A DNA stretch of 64,000 nt from Curtobacterium sp. MCLR17_036 (GTDB lineage: Bacteria; Actinomycetota; Actinomycetes; Actinomycetales; Microbacteriaceae). A model generated the notes under the pieces. It did no database searches, was not told the origin of the DNA, and saw only the letters and a list, made by a program, of their open reading frames with translations. Of this stretch, positions 27,861 to 36,784 are shown in pieces (position 1 is the first letter of the stretch; the number at the start of each line of letters is the position of its first letter). The position numbers and the translations under genes were made by a program. The stretch spans positions 3,286,001 through 3,350,000 of the forward strand of contig NZ_CP126269.1 in assembly GCF_003234445.2 (NCBI RefSeq), read 5' to 3'.

Positions 27861-28916
27861 TCAGACCTGGACGGTCGTCACCGGCAGCGTCGAGTCGGCC
27901 GCGAGTCCGAGGTCGCTCGGCGCGTGCCCCTCGGCCACGAGCCGTGCCCCGACCGCGGCGATCATCGCGCCGTTGTCCGTGCACAGGTCGAACGGCGGGA
28001 TCCGCAGCGCCACCCCCGCGGCAGCGCAGCGCTCCTCGGCGACCTGCCGCAGCCGGGCGTTCGCGACGACGCCGCCGCCGAGCAGCAGCCGGTCGACGCC
28101 GGTGTCGCGGCAGGCGTGCAGCGCCTTGGTGAGCAGGACGTCGACGACCGCCTCGCGGAAGCTCGCGGCGACGTCGGCCACGGGCACCTCGCGCCCCTCG
28201 TCGCGGCAGCGCTCGACCCACCGCGCAACGGCGGTCTTCAGCCCCGAGAACGAGAAGTCGTACCGGTGGGCCGCCATGTCCTTCGGCAGCGTCAGGCCGC
28301 GGGGGAACCGGATCGCCGTCGGGTCGCCATCAGCCGCGGCACGGTCGATCTGCGGGCCGCCCGGGTACGGCAGGCCGAGCAACCGGGCGACCTTGTCGAA
28401 CGCCTCGCCCGCAGCGTCGTCGATCGTCTCGCCGAGCAGCTCGACGTCGCCGACCAGGTCCCGCACCAGGAGCAGCGAGGTGTGCCCGCCGGACACCAGC
28501 AGCGCCACGGTCGGCAGCTCGATCTCGGAGCCGTCCGAGCGCAGCACGTCGGCACCGACGTGGCCGACCAGGTGGTTGACCCCGTAGAGCGGCTTGCCCG
28601 TCGCCACGGCGAGCGCCTTCGCGGCCCCCACCCCCACCATGAGCGCCCCCGCCAGCCCGGGCCCCGCGGTGACGGCGACGGCGTCGAGCTCGTCGAGCGT
28701 CACCCCGGCGCGGTCGAGCGCCTCGTGCAGGGTCGGGGTCATCGCCTCGAGGTGCGCGCGTGCCGCGACCTCGGGCACGACGCCGCCGTACCGGGCGTGC
28801 TCGTCCATGCTCGACGCGATGACGTTCGCCAGCAGGGTGCTCCCCCGCACGATGCCGACGCCGGTCTCGTCGCAGCTCGTCTCGATGCCGAGCACCAGTG
28901 GTTCAGTCGCGCTCAC
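27861..28916 (-). CDS. tsaD: tRNA N6-adenosine threonylcarbamoyltransferase TsaD
   Basis: Catalyses the last step of t6A37 tRNA modification with TsaB and TsaE. The 351-residue ASKHA-fold protein has the metal-binding histidines in [11 protein letters not shown] and [14 protein letters not shown], the phosphate loop [14 protein letters not shown], and [11 protein letters not shown]. It starts at GTG 28916 and overlaps rimI by 14 bases. The order tsaB-rimI-tsaD is standard in actinobacteria; tsaE lies 4 kb upstream beyond inserted genes. Confidence 0.97.
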   Translation of the reverse strand: MSATEPLVLGIETSCDETGVGIVRGSTLLANVIASSMDEHARYGGVVPEVAARAHLEAMTPTLHEALDRAGVTLDELDAVAVTAGPGLAGALMVGVGAAKALAVATGKPLYGVNHLVGHVGADVLRSDGSEIELPTVALLVSGGHTSLLLVRDLVGDVELLGETIDDAAGEAFDKVARLLGLPYPGGPQIDRAAADGDPTAIRFPRGLTLPKDMAAHRYDFSFSGLKTAVARWVERCRDEGREVPVADVAASFREAVVDVLLTKALHACRDTGVDRLLLGGGVVANARLRQVAEERCAAAGVALRIPPFDLCTDNGAMIAAVGARLVAEGHAPSDLGLAADSTLPVTTVQV

Positions 28917-29448
28917 CGAGGGCCTCCTGTCCGATGGGTCCGACGCCCGACGACCGCTCGGCGTCCGGGCCGGGCAGGTCCGCCCGCATCACCCACGCGT
29001 CGACGCCGTCCGGTTGGTAGTAGCGGGGCCGGGTCGCGATGTGCTCGAACCCGAACGCCGTGTACATCGCCTGCGCCACGGGGTTGTCGGCGCGGACCTC
29101 GAGGAACACCTCGCGCACACCGCGGCGACGGGCCTCGTCGAGGAGCTCCGTGAACAGCACCCGCCCGAGGCCCTTGCCGCGCTGGTCCGCGGCGACGGCG
29201 ATGGTCTGCACGTCGGCGACCGGGTTGCCCGCGAGCGAGGAGAGCCCGGCGTACCCGACGACCAGCGGCGCGGACGTGTCGTCGGCCGTCTCGACCACGA
29301 CGTAGTACCCGTGCGGCGAGTACAGCTCGCCCGACATCTGCGACGCCGACCAGGCGTCCGTCGGGAACGAGGCGTGCTCGAGCCACATGATGTCGTCGAG
29401 GTCCTGCGGGTGGGCCCGCCGCAGGCGGAGCTCGTCCGGCAGGGTCAC
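28903..29448 (-). CDS. rimI: ribosomal protein S18-alanine N-acetyltransferase RimI
   Basis: GNAT acetyltransferase, 181 residues. The acetyl-CoA loop is [19 protein letters not shown] (about residues 95-113), and [19 protein letters not shown] is the RimI-type C-terminal strand. It acts on the N-terminus of S18 in E. coli. GTG 29448 overlaps the tsaB stop by 4 bases. A 25-residue C-terminal extension after the domain is unconserved. Confidence 0.92.
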   Translation of the reverse strand: MTLPDELRLRRAHPQDLDDIMWLEHASFPTDAWSASQMSGELYSPHGYYVVVETADDTSAPLVVGYAGLSSLAGNPVADVQTIAVAADQRGKGLGRVLFTELLDEARRRGVREVFLEVRADNPVAQAMYTAFGFEHIATRPRYYQPDGVDAWVMRADLPGPDAERSSGVGPIGQEALGERD

Positions 29449-30080
29449 TGCTTGACCCGCTTCGGCGCACCCGGCACGGTCACGTCGGGGTCGCGCAGGT
29501 ACAGGGCCGTGTCCTGGTCGAACGCCGCGCCGGACGCGAGCCGGTCCGCGGCGAGCGCCCCGAGCCTCCAGGCCGGCACCGACAGGGCCGTCACGCGGTC
29601 CCAGCCCACCGCGTCGGGCCGGGAGGCCCGGATCACCTCGTCGAGGTCCACCGGCTTCGCGAGTCCAGGGCCCGCGACGCGTGTGCCGGTCTGGTCGTAG
29701 GCGCTCCAGTAGACCTCGCGGCGGCGGGCGTCCGTCAGGACGACGAACGGCCCGTCCGGTCGGCCGTCGCGCGCGTCGGCGGCCACCGCGTCGTGGCTGA
29801 CGAGCGGCAGGACGGGGACGCCGCGTGCCGCGGCGAAGGTGCGCGCGGCGGCGATGCCGACGCGCAGGCCGGTGAAGGGGCCGGGGCCCGTACCGGCGAC
29901 GACGCCGGTGACGTCGGCGGGACTGGTGCCGGCCTCGGCCAGCACCTCGGCGAGGAACGGGCCGATCACCTCGGCGTGCCGGCGGCTGTCCTCGGTGTCG
30001 CGGGTCGCGAGCGCCCGGCCGGTGGCCGGGTCGACGACGGCGACGGAGGTCCCGGCGGAGGTGTCGATCGCGAGCAGCAC
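29445..30080 (-). CDS. tsaB: tRNA threonylcarbamoyladenosine biosynthesis protein TsaB
   Basis: Scaffold partner of TsaD in t6A synthesis, 211 residues. The N-terminal ASKHA half begins VLLAIDTSAGTSVAVVD and contains the GTGPGPFTGLRVG loop; the degenerate active site is as expected. I place the start at GTG 30080, 6 bases behind a TACGAT box with no ribosome site. The coding sequence contains at 29620-29636 a 17-base copy of the dispersed CGGGAGGCCCGGATCAC element, translated in reverse as VIRASRP. Confidence 0.93.
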   Translation of the reverse strand: MLLAIDTSAGTSVAVVDPATGRALATRDTEDSRRHAEVIGPFLAEVLAEAGTSPADVTGVVAGTGPGPFTGLRVGIAAARTFAAARGVPVLPLVSHDAVAADARDGRPDGPFVVLTDARRREVYWSAYDQTGTRVAGPGLAKPVDLDEVIRASRPDAVGWDRVTALSVPAWRLGALAADRLASGAAFDQDTALYLRDPDVTVPGAPKRVKQ

Positions 30081-30086
30081 CCGTCC

Positions 30087-30092
30087 ATCGTA
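30087..30092 (-). promoter_or_regulatory. -10 box of tsaB (leaderless type)
   Basis: TACGAT on the minus strand, 6 bases before the GTG start at 30080. Confidence 0.45.
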
Positions 30093-30158
30093 GGCGGCCC
30101 GCTCACCGCGCCACGGCGCCCGCGGTCTCCCACCGCACTCCGATCGACAGCGGCGACG

Positions 30159-31100
30159 ATGTCGGCATGTCCGGCACCACCGTCGCCCGCCGCTCGTCCA
30201 CGGTCTCCGCAGGGGTCCCCGGCCGGAGGAGCGCTCGTGCGGCGTCGTGACGCTCGCCCGTGGGGCGCCGTGGTGCAGGCGGGCGACGGGACGCTCCGTC
30301 CGCTCCGCGACTTCCCGGCGCCGTACCGGCCCGACGGCCTCGTGGAGTGGGGCAGCGTCACGAAGGCGGTCACGGCGGCGGCCGTCGGGGCCGCCGTCGC
30401 CAAGGGCCTGGTGCAGCTCGACGACGACGTGTCCCGCGTCGTGCCCCGGCTGACGGCCGCACGGTTCAGCGTCGGCGAGGTCCTGGAGCACCGGGCCGGA
30501 CTCCTCCGCATGGCGCACCCGCTGCGTGCGACGGTGCAGCGCGACCCGTACGCCGACGTCGTGGGACGCCGACTCGACCCAGACGTCGTCGCCCCCGTCC
30601 TCCGGCGCGGGGAGGTCCTGTACTCCAACCTCGGATACGCCGTCCTGGGCGAGGTGCTCGACACGGTCACCGGGGACTGGTGGGCCTGGAGCACGTCGCG
30701 GGTCCTCGACCCGGCCGGGGTCTCGACCGCGACCCTGCGGCCACTGCCGCCCGAGCGCGTCCTGCCCCGTCGGCGCGACGGCACGGAGGCCGCACCCTGG
30801 ACGATCGGGGCCGGTGCCTACGCCGCCGCCGGTGGTGTCTGGTCGACGTTCGCGGACCTCACCCGCTTCCTCGCCGCATCGGTGCGGGCGCCGACGACCC
30901 CGCGGGGCTGGCAGCGCGGCAGGGGCGCCGACCTGGTCAACGGGGCGACCCGGCACAGTCGCGCCTGCGCCCTCCGCCCGCACGGCTCGACCGACGTGGT
31001 GGTCGCGCACGGCCTGCGGACCGGCGCCGCCCTCGACCGGTGGACGATCGAACTGACCCGGGCGCTGGTCGACCCGTCAGACCGGGAGCGCGGCGGGTGA
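30159..31100 (+). CDS. beta-lactamase-fold serine hydrolase (class C / PBP-like)
   Basis: A 313-residue member of the Beta-lactamase (PF00144) family. The nucleophile motif SxxK is SVTK (about residue 65), the Tyr motif is YSNLGYAVLGEVL, and a possible third motif AHGL follows in the last quarter. No signal peptide or lipobox precedes it, so it would act in the cytoplasm or be wrongly started. The N-terminus is Pro/Ala/Arg-rich and the choice of ATG 30159 is uncertain. At about 310 residues it is shorter than most relatives. Substrate (peptide, ester or beta-lactam) is unknown. Confidence 0.75.
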   Translation: MSACPAPPSPAARPRSPQGSPAGGALVRRRDARPWGAVVQAGDGTLRPLRDFPAPYRPDGLVEWGSVTKAVTAAAVGAAVAKGLVQLDDDVSRVVPRLTAARFSVGEVLEHRAGLLRMAHPLRATVQRDPYADVVGRRLDPDVVAPVLRRGEVLYSNLGYAVLGEVLDTVTGDWWAWSTSRVLDPAGVSTATLRPLPPERVLPRRRDGTEAAPWTIGAGAYAAAGGVWSTFADLTRFLAASVRAPTTPRGWQRGRGADLVNGATRHSRACALRPHGSTDVVVAHGLRTGAALDRWTIELTRALVDPSDRERGG

Positions 31101-31177
31101 CCTGCCCCGCACGACCGGGGCGGGGCGCCGGGTACGGTCGTGCGGGTCCCCGTCGGCACCAACCGGAAGACCCCGCC

Positions 31178-32299
31178 ATGCACCTGCGCCGCTCCCCCGC
31201 GCCCACGTCCGTCCGACCGAGCACCTGGACCGACCCCTACGGCCGGCTCGCGGTCCGCTGCATGCAGACGGTCGTGATCGTCGTGGTGATCGGCGCGATC
31301 GTCACCGCCGCGACGACGCTCAGCCTCGTCACGATCCCCCTGCTCCTCGCGCTCATCATCGCCTCGGCGCTGCACCCCCTGGTCGCCTGGCTGCGGCGGC
31401 ACGGGGTGCCCTCGGTGCTCGCGACCTCGATCGCGTTCGTGGCCGTCCTCGCCGCGGGTGCCGGTGTCCTGTGGCTGCTCGTCTCGACGTTCGCCGGTCA
31501 GTGGCCGATGCTGCAGGCCTCGGCGGTCGACGGGTTGCAACAACTGCAGGACCTGCTGCACGAGCTGCCCGTCCGGGTGACCGACGGGCAGATCGAGGAC
31601 GCGGTGTCCGGCGTCGTCGACTTCGTCACGAGCGCCCGGTTCGGAGCCGGGGCGATCGCCGGCATCTCCGCGGTGACGAACTTCGTGACCGGGGCGGTGC
31701 TCACCGCGGTCATCCTGTTCTTCTTCCTGAAGGACGGCCCGGCGCTGTGGGAGTTCCTGCTGCGCCCGTTCACCGGCGACCAGTACGACCGCGCCCGTCG
31801 GATCGGCGACCGCGTGGTGACGACCCTCGGCGGGTACGTGCGCGGGACCGCCGCCGTCGCCGCCTTCGACGCGCTCGCGATCGGCAGCGGACTCGCCGTG
31901 CTCGGCGTCCCCCTGACCATCCCGCTCGCCGTGGTGGCCTTCGTGACCTCGTTCATCCCGATGATCGGCGCCCCGATCGCCGGCACCCTGGCCGCCCTCG
32001 TGACGCTCGTCGCACTCGGCCCGGTGAAGGCCGTCATCGTGGTGGCGATCGTCGTGCTCGTCAACCAGGTCGAGGGCAACTTCCTGCAGCCGGTGCTCAT
32101 GGGGAAGACCCTGCGACTGCACGGCCTCGTCATCCTGGTCGGGCTGACGGCGGGCACCGTGCTCGGCGGGGTGACGGGTGCGCTGCTCGCGGTCCCGCTC
32201 ATCGCAGCCGGCTGGGGCATCGTGCAGGTCTGGAACGGCGAGGACGCACCGGCCATGCCCTGGCGGCAGAAGCGTCGCGAGACGGTCCCGGTGGGCTGA
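31178..32299 (+). CDS. AI-2E family transporter
   Basis: A 373-residue membrane protein of the AI-2E (formerly UPF0118) family. Eight helices are visible, with the long extracytoplasmic amphipathic segment about 110-165 and the conserved VAFVTSFIPMIGAPIAGTLAAL, VNQVEGNFLQPVLMGKTLRLH and LLAVPLIAAGWGIV. Members have been linked to autoinducer-2 or sodium/proton exchange, so substrate is open. ATG 31178 follows a possible TACGGT box by about 40 bases. It lies 77 bases after the hydrolase gene on the same strand; together they separate tsaB from tsaE. Confidence 0.92.
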   Translation: MHLRRSPAPTSVRPSTWTDPYGRLAVRCMQTVVIVVVIGAIVTAATTLSLVTIPLLLALIIASALHPLVAWLRRHGVPSVLATSIAFVAVLAAGAGVLWLLVSTFAGQWPMLQASAVDGLQQLQDLLHELPVRVTDGQIEDAVSGVVDFVTSARFGAGAIAGISAVTNFVTGAVLTAVILFFFLKDGPALWEFLLRPFTGDQYDRARRIGDRVVTTLGGYVRGTAAVAAFDALAIGSGLAVLGVPLTIPLAVVAFVTSFIPMIGAPIAGTLAALVTLVALGPVKAVIVVAIVVLVNQVEGNFLQPVLMGKTLRLHGLVILVGLTAGTVLGGVTGALLAVPLIAAGWGIVQVWNGEDAPAMPWRQKRRETVPVG

Positions 32300-32336
32300 C
32301 CCGACCCGGGACGCGCGGCACGGGGTGCGGAGGCGA

Positions 32337-32825
32337 CTACTCGAAGCGGACCGTGCTGGTGGGCGACGTCGTGCCCGTCGCGTCCTCGTCCGCCGCCTCG
32401 CGGAGGTGCTTCAGACGGGACCGGACACCACCGTCCTGGCGGCGCAGCACGATCGCGACGTCCGCCACGGACATCCCCGCGGCCGTCATCGCCTGGAGCC
32501 CGGCGTCCTCCGGCGGCGTCCACGGCGCGTAGGCGGCGGGCCGGTCGAGCCGAGCAGCGTCGACCTGCGGGTTGCCGGTCGGTGCAGCCCGGACCACCAG
32601 CGGGGACGGTGCGTCGTCCGTACCGGACGTCGTCGCGACGACCGGTGCCGGCGTCGACGCCGACCGCGGCCCGGTCGCCCGGACGTCCAGGCAGGCGACG
32701 GCGGTCACCGGATGGCGTGCCACGACCGCTCCTGCGGGCGACCGGAACACCCACTCGGTGTCGTCACGGTCCACCGTGCCGACCTCCACGTCGCTGAAGC
32801 CGCCGGTGTCGAGGACGATGCGCAT
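32337..32825 (-). CDS. hypothetical protein with HTH-like C-terminus
   Basis: I do not recognise this 162-residue protein. The first 55 residues look like a small beta domain (MRIVLDTGGFSDVEVGTVD, WVFRSPAGAVVARHPV). A Thr/Pro/Ala linker follows, then a helical segment MTAAGMSVADVAIVLRRQDG with GVRSRLKHL. That resembles the 'search-and-bind' helix pair of sigma-70 region 4 or GcrA-type domains. Start ATG 32825 has GGGGGAA 3-4 bases upstream. It may be a regulator; this is inference from a short stretch only. Confidence 0.65.
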   Translation of the reverse strand: MRIVLDTGGFSDVEVGTVDRDDTEWVFRSPAGAVVARHPVTAVACLDVRATGPRSASTPAPVVATTSGTDDAPSPLVVRAAPTGNPQVDAARLDRPAAYAPWTPPEDAGLQAMTAAGMSVADVAIVLRRQDGGVRSRLKHLREAADEDATGTTSPTSTVRFE

Positions 32826-32862
32826 GGTTCCCCCGTTCGCGCTGACCAGATCTGCTGCGAGG

Positions 32863-33471
32863 CTACCGGTCACCGGCCGGGGCACGCTCGACGACCGCCC
32901 GACGGACACCCTCCACCGCCGCGGCGACCGCGCGCTCGCGGGCCTCGGCGTCCTCGGTCTCGGAGTCGTGCACGAACACGGTGGCACCCCGCCGGGCACC
33001 GCAGAAGTCGACGATGCCGTGCTCGACCTGCGTCCGGAGCGCCTCGGCGTACCCGTGCCGTTCGTACACGCCGGCGTCGTCGCCCGCGATCGGCACCATG
33101 TGGACGGTGAGCCGACCGAGCGCCCGACGGATGCCGCCGTCCGGGTCGACGTCGAACGCCCAGCCGTTCACGAACACGCGGTCGATCCAGCCCTTGAGCA
33201 CCGCGGGCACGGACCACCACCAGACCGGGAACACGAGGACGAGGTCGGTGGCGCGGTCGATGCGCTGCTGCTCGGCGACGACGTCGGCCGGGGCGTCCGT
33301 GCCGGTCCGGTAGGTCTGCCGGTCGGCGAGGGTGAAGCGCGGGTCGAACCCCTCGGCCGCCAGGTCGGCGGTCTCGACCGTCCCCGCGGGCAGGGCGTCC
33401 CGCAGGCGAGCCGCGAGGTGGTGGGTGAGCGAGTCGGGGTCCGGGTGGGCGGTCACGATGAGCGTCGGCAC
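32863..33471 (-). CDS. NAD(P)H dehydrogenase (quinone)-type flavodoxin-fold oxidoreductase
   Basis: A 202-residue flavodoxin_2 family protein (MdaB/KefF type), expected to bind FMN or FAD and reduce quinones with NAD(P)H. Evidence is the N-terminal LIVTAHPDPDSLTHHLA, then DLVLVFPVWWWSVPAVLKGWIDRV, which is diagnostic, and a downstream FVNGWAFD. It starts at GTG 33471. KefF proteins activate KefC antiporters, but the antiporter here is 24 kb away, so I do not infer that role. It lies 37 bases upstream of the hypothetical gene. Confidence 0.88.
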   Translation of the reverse strand: MPTLIVTAHPDPDSLTHHLAARLRDALPAGTVETADLAAEGFDPRFTLADRQTYRTGTDAPADVVAEQQRIDRATDLVLVFPVWWWSVPAVLKGWIDRVFVNGWAFDVDPDGGIRRALGRLTVHMVPIAGDDAGVYERHGYAEALRTQVEHGIVDFCGARRGATVFVHDSETEDAEARERAVAAAVEGVRRAVVERAPAGDR

Positions 33472-33535
33472 ACCGCATCCTCCCGGAGCCGGCTGGGTGG
33501 TACCGGGACACCCGCTGTCGCCCGGCCGCGCCGGC

Positions 33536-33991
33536 TCACTCCGCGGTCAGGTCGAGGGACCAGGCGACCTCGTGCGCGAGCTGCCCGGTCCGCCGGAACG
33601 ACCGGACCTGGTGGGTGGCGGCCAGGGCGGCGGCGAGGTCGTCGCGGTCGGCGGGGGTGAACCCGAGCGACTGCCAGAACGGACCGGAGCGCCGCGAGAA
33701 CAGCCATGCCCGTCGCGCGCCCGTGGCCGCGGCGTGGTCGACGGCGAAGCGCGCGAGCCGGGTGCCGTGGCCGAGCCCCCGCAGGTGCGGCGCCACCGCC
33801 ACGCTGCGGACGAGCACGTGGACGCCGTCGTCGCTCGTCTCGTACCCGGTGCTGCCGACGACGCGGCCGTCGTCGGCACGGTCGACCCACAGCCGGACGG
33901 TCGGCTCGGAACGGGCCCGGTCGAGGCCGGCGACGGTCAGGTCGGCTCCGACGAGGAAGGAGCGGAGGTCGTCGACCGCACCGGCGTCCAC
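33536..33991 (-). CDS. GNAT family N-acetyltransferase
   Basis: A 151-residue acetyltransferase. The acetyl-CoA loop is VAVAPHLRGLGHGTRLA, preceded by the beta-bulge VLVRS, followed by GARRAWLFSRRSGPFWQSLGF. This is similar to the ArsN2/YhbS-like group. The start is ambiguous: GTG 33991 is the first conventional codon. The family pattern and spacing would better fit a CTG at 34006, which overlaps the tsaE stop as CTGA, mirroring the ATGA/GTGA couplings of its neighbours. The substrate is unknown. Confidence 0.82.
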   Translation of the reverse strand: MDAGAVDDLRSFLVGADLTVAGLDRARSEPTVRLWVDRADDGRVVGSTGYETSDDGVHVLVRSVAVAPHLRGLGHGTRLARFAVDHAAATGARRAWLFSRRSGPFWQSLGFTPADRDDLAAALAATHQVRSFRRTGQLAHEVAWSLDLTAE

Positions 33992-34002
33992 GCGCTGCAG
34001 GG

Positions 34003-34521
34003 TCAGAGGTCGACGCCCGTCCAGCGCGGCCCCGTCGCGGTGACGACGACCCGGCGCGGCTCGTCGGGCACGTCGTCGGGATCGAGGTCGTCGTCGACAC
34101 CGTGGTCGGCCGCGTCCGCGCCGGTCGCCCGCGTGATCTCGACGTCGAGCACGCTGTCGCTGATGCCGTCGACCATGCCGCGGCCCCACTCGACGACGAC
34201 GATCGCCGCGTCCCAGTCGAGGTCGAGGTCGTCGAGCTCGACCGGGTCCGACAGCCGGTAGGCGTCCACGTGCACGAGGTCGGGACCGGCCGAGGTCGGG
34301 TGGGTGCGAGCGAGCACGAACGTCGGGCTGGACACCTGGCCGCGCGCGCCGAGCGCCGCGCCGAGGCCGCGGGTCAGGGTCGTCTTGCCGGCACCGAGCG
34401 GCCCGGTCAGCACGACCAGGTCACCGGCCCGCAGCACCGCGGCCAGTCGTGCGCCGAGCTCCCCCATCGCCGCGGTGCCCTCGACGGTCGTGTCGAGCAG
34501 GACCCGTGCCGGGTCGGTCAC
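34003..34521 (-). CDS. tsaE: tRNA threonylcarbamoyladenosine biosynthesis ATPase TsaE
   Basis: P-loop ATPase that resets the TsaBD complex during t6A synthesis, 172 residues. Walker A GPLGAGKTTLTRGLGAALG, switch SSPTFVLARTH and HVDAYRLSDPVELDDL are all present. An acidic insert near the C-terminus (DAADHGVDDDLDPDDVPDE) is longer than usual. GTG 34521 overlaps the racemase stop by 4 bases. In many actinobacteria an nnr (yjeF) gene lies next to alr and tsaE; none is seen here. Confidence 0.95.
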   Translation of the reverse strand: MTDPARVLLDTTVEGTAAMGELGARLAAVLRAGDLVVLTGPLGAGKTTLTRGLGAALGARGQVSSPTFVLARTHPTSAGPDLVHVDAYRLSDPVELDDLDLDWDAAIVVVEWGRGMVDGISDSVLDVEITRATGADAADHGVDDDLDPDDVPDEPRRVVVTATGPRWTGVDL

Positions 34522-35684
34522 GGCCGTTCGCCTCGCAGGTAGGCGCCGACTCGGCCCTCGACCTCGTGCCCGTCGTACACGCGCGGCACGCGCGCGCCGA
34601 TGCGGCAGACGATCTCCTCGCCGATGGTGTCGAGCGCGGCACCCCACTCCAGGACCGTCTGCTCGCCGTGGGCACCCGCGCCGAAGAGCACCACCGTGTC
34701 GCCGGTGCGGACGTCGTCGTCGCCGACGTCGACCAGGAACTGGTCCATCGCGACACGACCGGCGATCGGGTAGCGCGTGCCGTTGATCGTCACCTCGACC
34801 CGTCCCTGCGCCAGGCGTGGGACGCCGTCCGCGTACCCGACGGGGACGAGCGCGAGCGTCGTCTCGGTGGCCGTCCGGTACGTGTAGTCGTACGAGACGC
34901 CGGTGCCGACCGGGACCCGCTTCGTCTTGGCGACCGACGCCGTCAGGGTCATCACGGGTTCGAGCCCGAGGTCCGCTGCCGAGACGCCGTCCGCGCCGGG
35001 GATGCCGAACAGGTTCGCCCCCATCCGCACCATGTCCTTGCGGAACTCCTTGCGTTCGAGTCCGGCGAGCGACGCGGCGACGTGCTCCGTCGGGATGTCG
35101 AGCCCGAGGTCCTCCGCGATCTCGACCGCGGCGTCGAACACCGCGACCGCGGCGCTGTCCTCGTGGTCCGAGGTCTCGGCCAGGTGTGTGTACGCGGCGA
35201 CGACCTCGATGCGGCCCTGCCGCTGGGCGTCGCGGGCGAGCTCGACGAGCGCCGGCCAGTCCGACGCCGTCGCACCGTCGCGGTGCAGCCCCGAGTCGAC
35301 GCCGAGGTGCACCCGGGCCGGTCGGTGGTCGACGGCGTCGACCACGCGCTGCAGCTCGGCGACGTTCGAGACGCCGAGGTCGACGGCGGAGTCGATCGCG
35401 TCGCGGAAGTCGAGGTCCGGGTCGTGCTGCCACGTGAACAGGTGGACGTCCTCGCCGACGCCGATCGACCGCAGGCGCAGGGCCGCGGGGACCGTCAGCA
35501 CCCCGATCCACCGGATGCCGGCGTCGACCGCGGCGAGCGCGATCGGTTCGAGGCCGTGCCCGTAGGCGTCGGCCTTCATGATCGCCATGACGTCGACCGG
35601 GTCCATCCACTCGCGGACCAGGTCGAGGTTGGCACGGTAGGCGTCGAGGTCGATGCGGGCCTGCCGCAGCGGTGCCGAGCTCAC
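34518..35684 (-). CDS. alanine racemase paralogue 2 (tandem, downstream copy)
   Basis: A 388-residue fold-type III PLP racemase. Schiff-base Lys37 is in MKADAYGHG and catalytic Tyr265 in GVSYDYTYR. The position of the carbamylated lysine of characterised Alr enzymes is Gly (VHLGVDSGLHRDG), and DSG replaces the usual DTG. An acidic region HLAETSDHEDSAAV near 170 differs from paralogue 3. GTG 35684 overlaps the stop of paralogue 3 by 4 bases. It is clearly not a recent duplicate, so separate substrate roles such as a D-ornithine, D-lysine or broad-range racemase are plausible. Confidence 0.9.
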   Translation of the reverse strand: MSSAPLRQARIDLDAYRANLDLVREWMDPVDVMAIMKADAYGHGLEPIALAAVDAGIRWIGVLTVPAALRLRSIGVGEDVHLFTWQHDPDLDFRDAIDSAVDLGVSNVAELQRVVDAVDHRPARVHLGVDSGLHRDGATASDWPALVELARDAQRQGRIEVVAAYTHLAETSDHEDSAAVAVFDAAVEIAEDLGLDIPTEHVAASLAGLERKEFRKDMVRMGANLFGIPGADGVSAADLGLEPVMTLTASVAKTKRVPVGTGVSYDYTYRTATETTLALVPVGYADGVPRLAQGRVEVTINGTRYPIAGRVAMDQFLVDVGDDDVRTGDTVVLFGAGAHGEQTVLEWGAALDTIGEEIVCRIGARVPRVYDGHEVEGRVGAYLRGERP

Positions 35685-36784
35685 GTCGTCCTCCGTTCCA
35701 CGCTGCGGCCGATGCGGGCGACCACCTCGTAGTTGATCGTCCCGACGGCGGCCGCCCAGTCCTCGACGGCGGGGTCGCCGTTCGCCGGGTCGCCCCAGAG
35801 GACCGCTTCGTCGCCGACGCGGACGTCGGCGTCGCCGATGTCGACGTGCATGGCGTTCATCGCGACCCGCCCGACGACCGGGAACGTGCGGTCGCCGATC
35901 CGGACGGAGACCCGGTTGCCGAAGTCGCGGTCGAAGCCGTCCGCGTAGCCGAGTCCGATGACGGCCAGCCGGGTGTCGGACCCGGCCCGCCAGGTGTAGC
36001 CGTAGGAGACCCCGTCGCCGGCCCGGACGGGCACGGTGCGGAGCACCGCGGCGGTGACGCGCATCGCCGGACGCAGACCGAGGTCGGCCGAGGTCCGGTC
36101 GGGGAAGGGACTGAGGCCGTACAGCGCGAGACCGACACGGGACAGGTCGCGACGGGTCTCCGGCACGGCCAGCGACGCGGCACTCGCGGCGAGGTGCACG
36201 ACGTCCGGAACGATGCCGTTCGCCGACAGGCCGTCGAGGGCCCGCTGGAGTGCGGCGTCCTGGTCGAGGTCGTCGGTGCGCGAGGCGTTCGACAGGTGGG
36301 ACATGAGGCCCTCGACCCGCGTGCGGTTGCCGCCGCGCGCGAGCGCCCCGGCCGTCGCGAAGAGCTCGGCCCACTCGGACTCGACGGCGCCGTTGCGGCT
36401 CAACCCGGTGTCCACGCAGAGGTGCACGGCCGGCACCTCGGAGTCGGCGGCGGCGGACAGCTGGTCGACGCTCGAGACCGCGGGCGTGATGCCGTACTGC
36501 GCGGCCCGTCGGAAGTCCTCGTCGGGGGCGTGCAACCACGCGAGGATCCGCACCCCCTCGTCGATGCCGCCCTGCCGCAGGGCGACGGCCTCGTCGAGGT
36601 CGGCGACGCCGAGCCACTCGGCGCCGGCGTCCACGAAGGCGCGCGCGGCGTCGAGGGCGCCGTGGCCGTAGCCGTTCGCCTTGACCACCGCGATCACCCC
36701 GGACGGCGCGACCTGCTCGGCGATCGTCGCGTAGTTCTCGATCAGGGCCTCTCGGTCGACCGTGACCCCCGTGAACGCACTCAC
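35681..36784 (-). CDS. alr: alanine racemase paralogue 3 (tandem, upstream copy)
   Basis: A 367-residue alanine racemase, the most canonical of the three: Lys35 in AVVKANGYGHGALD, Tyr261 in GVSYGYTWRAG, and VDTGLSRNG. At the carbamylated-lysine position it has Cys (VHLCVDTG). The C-terminal domain has GDEAVLWGDP and the closing YEVVARIGRSVERR. GTG 36784 overlaps the acpS stop by 4 bases. Position next to acpS and the t6A genes is that of the housekeeping alr in actinobacteria, so I give it the symbol with moderate confidence. Confidence 0.92.
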   Translation of the reverse strand: MSAFTGVTVDREALIENYATIAEQVAPSGVIAVVKANGYGHGALDAARAFVDAGAEWLGVADLDEAVALRQGGIDEGVRILAWLHAPDEDFRRAAQYGITPAVSSVDQLSAAADSEVPAVHLCVDTGLSRNGAVESEWAELFATAGALARGGNRTRVEGLMSHLSNASRTDDLDQDAALQRALDGLSANGIVPDVVHLAASAASLAVPETRRDLSRVGLALYGLSPFPDRTSADLGLRPAMRVTAAVLRTVPVRAGDGVSYGYTWRAGSDTRLAVIGLGYADGFDRDFGNRVSVRIGDRTFPVVGRVAMNAMHVDIGDADVRVGDEAVLWGDPANGDPAVEDWAAAVGTINYEVVARIGRSVERRTT

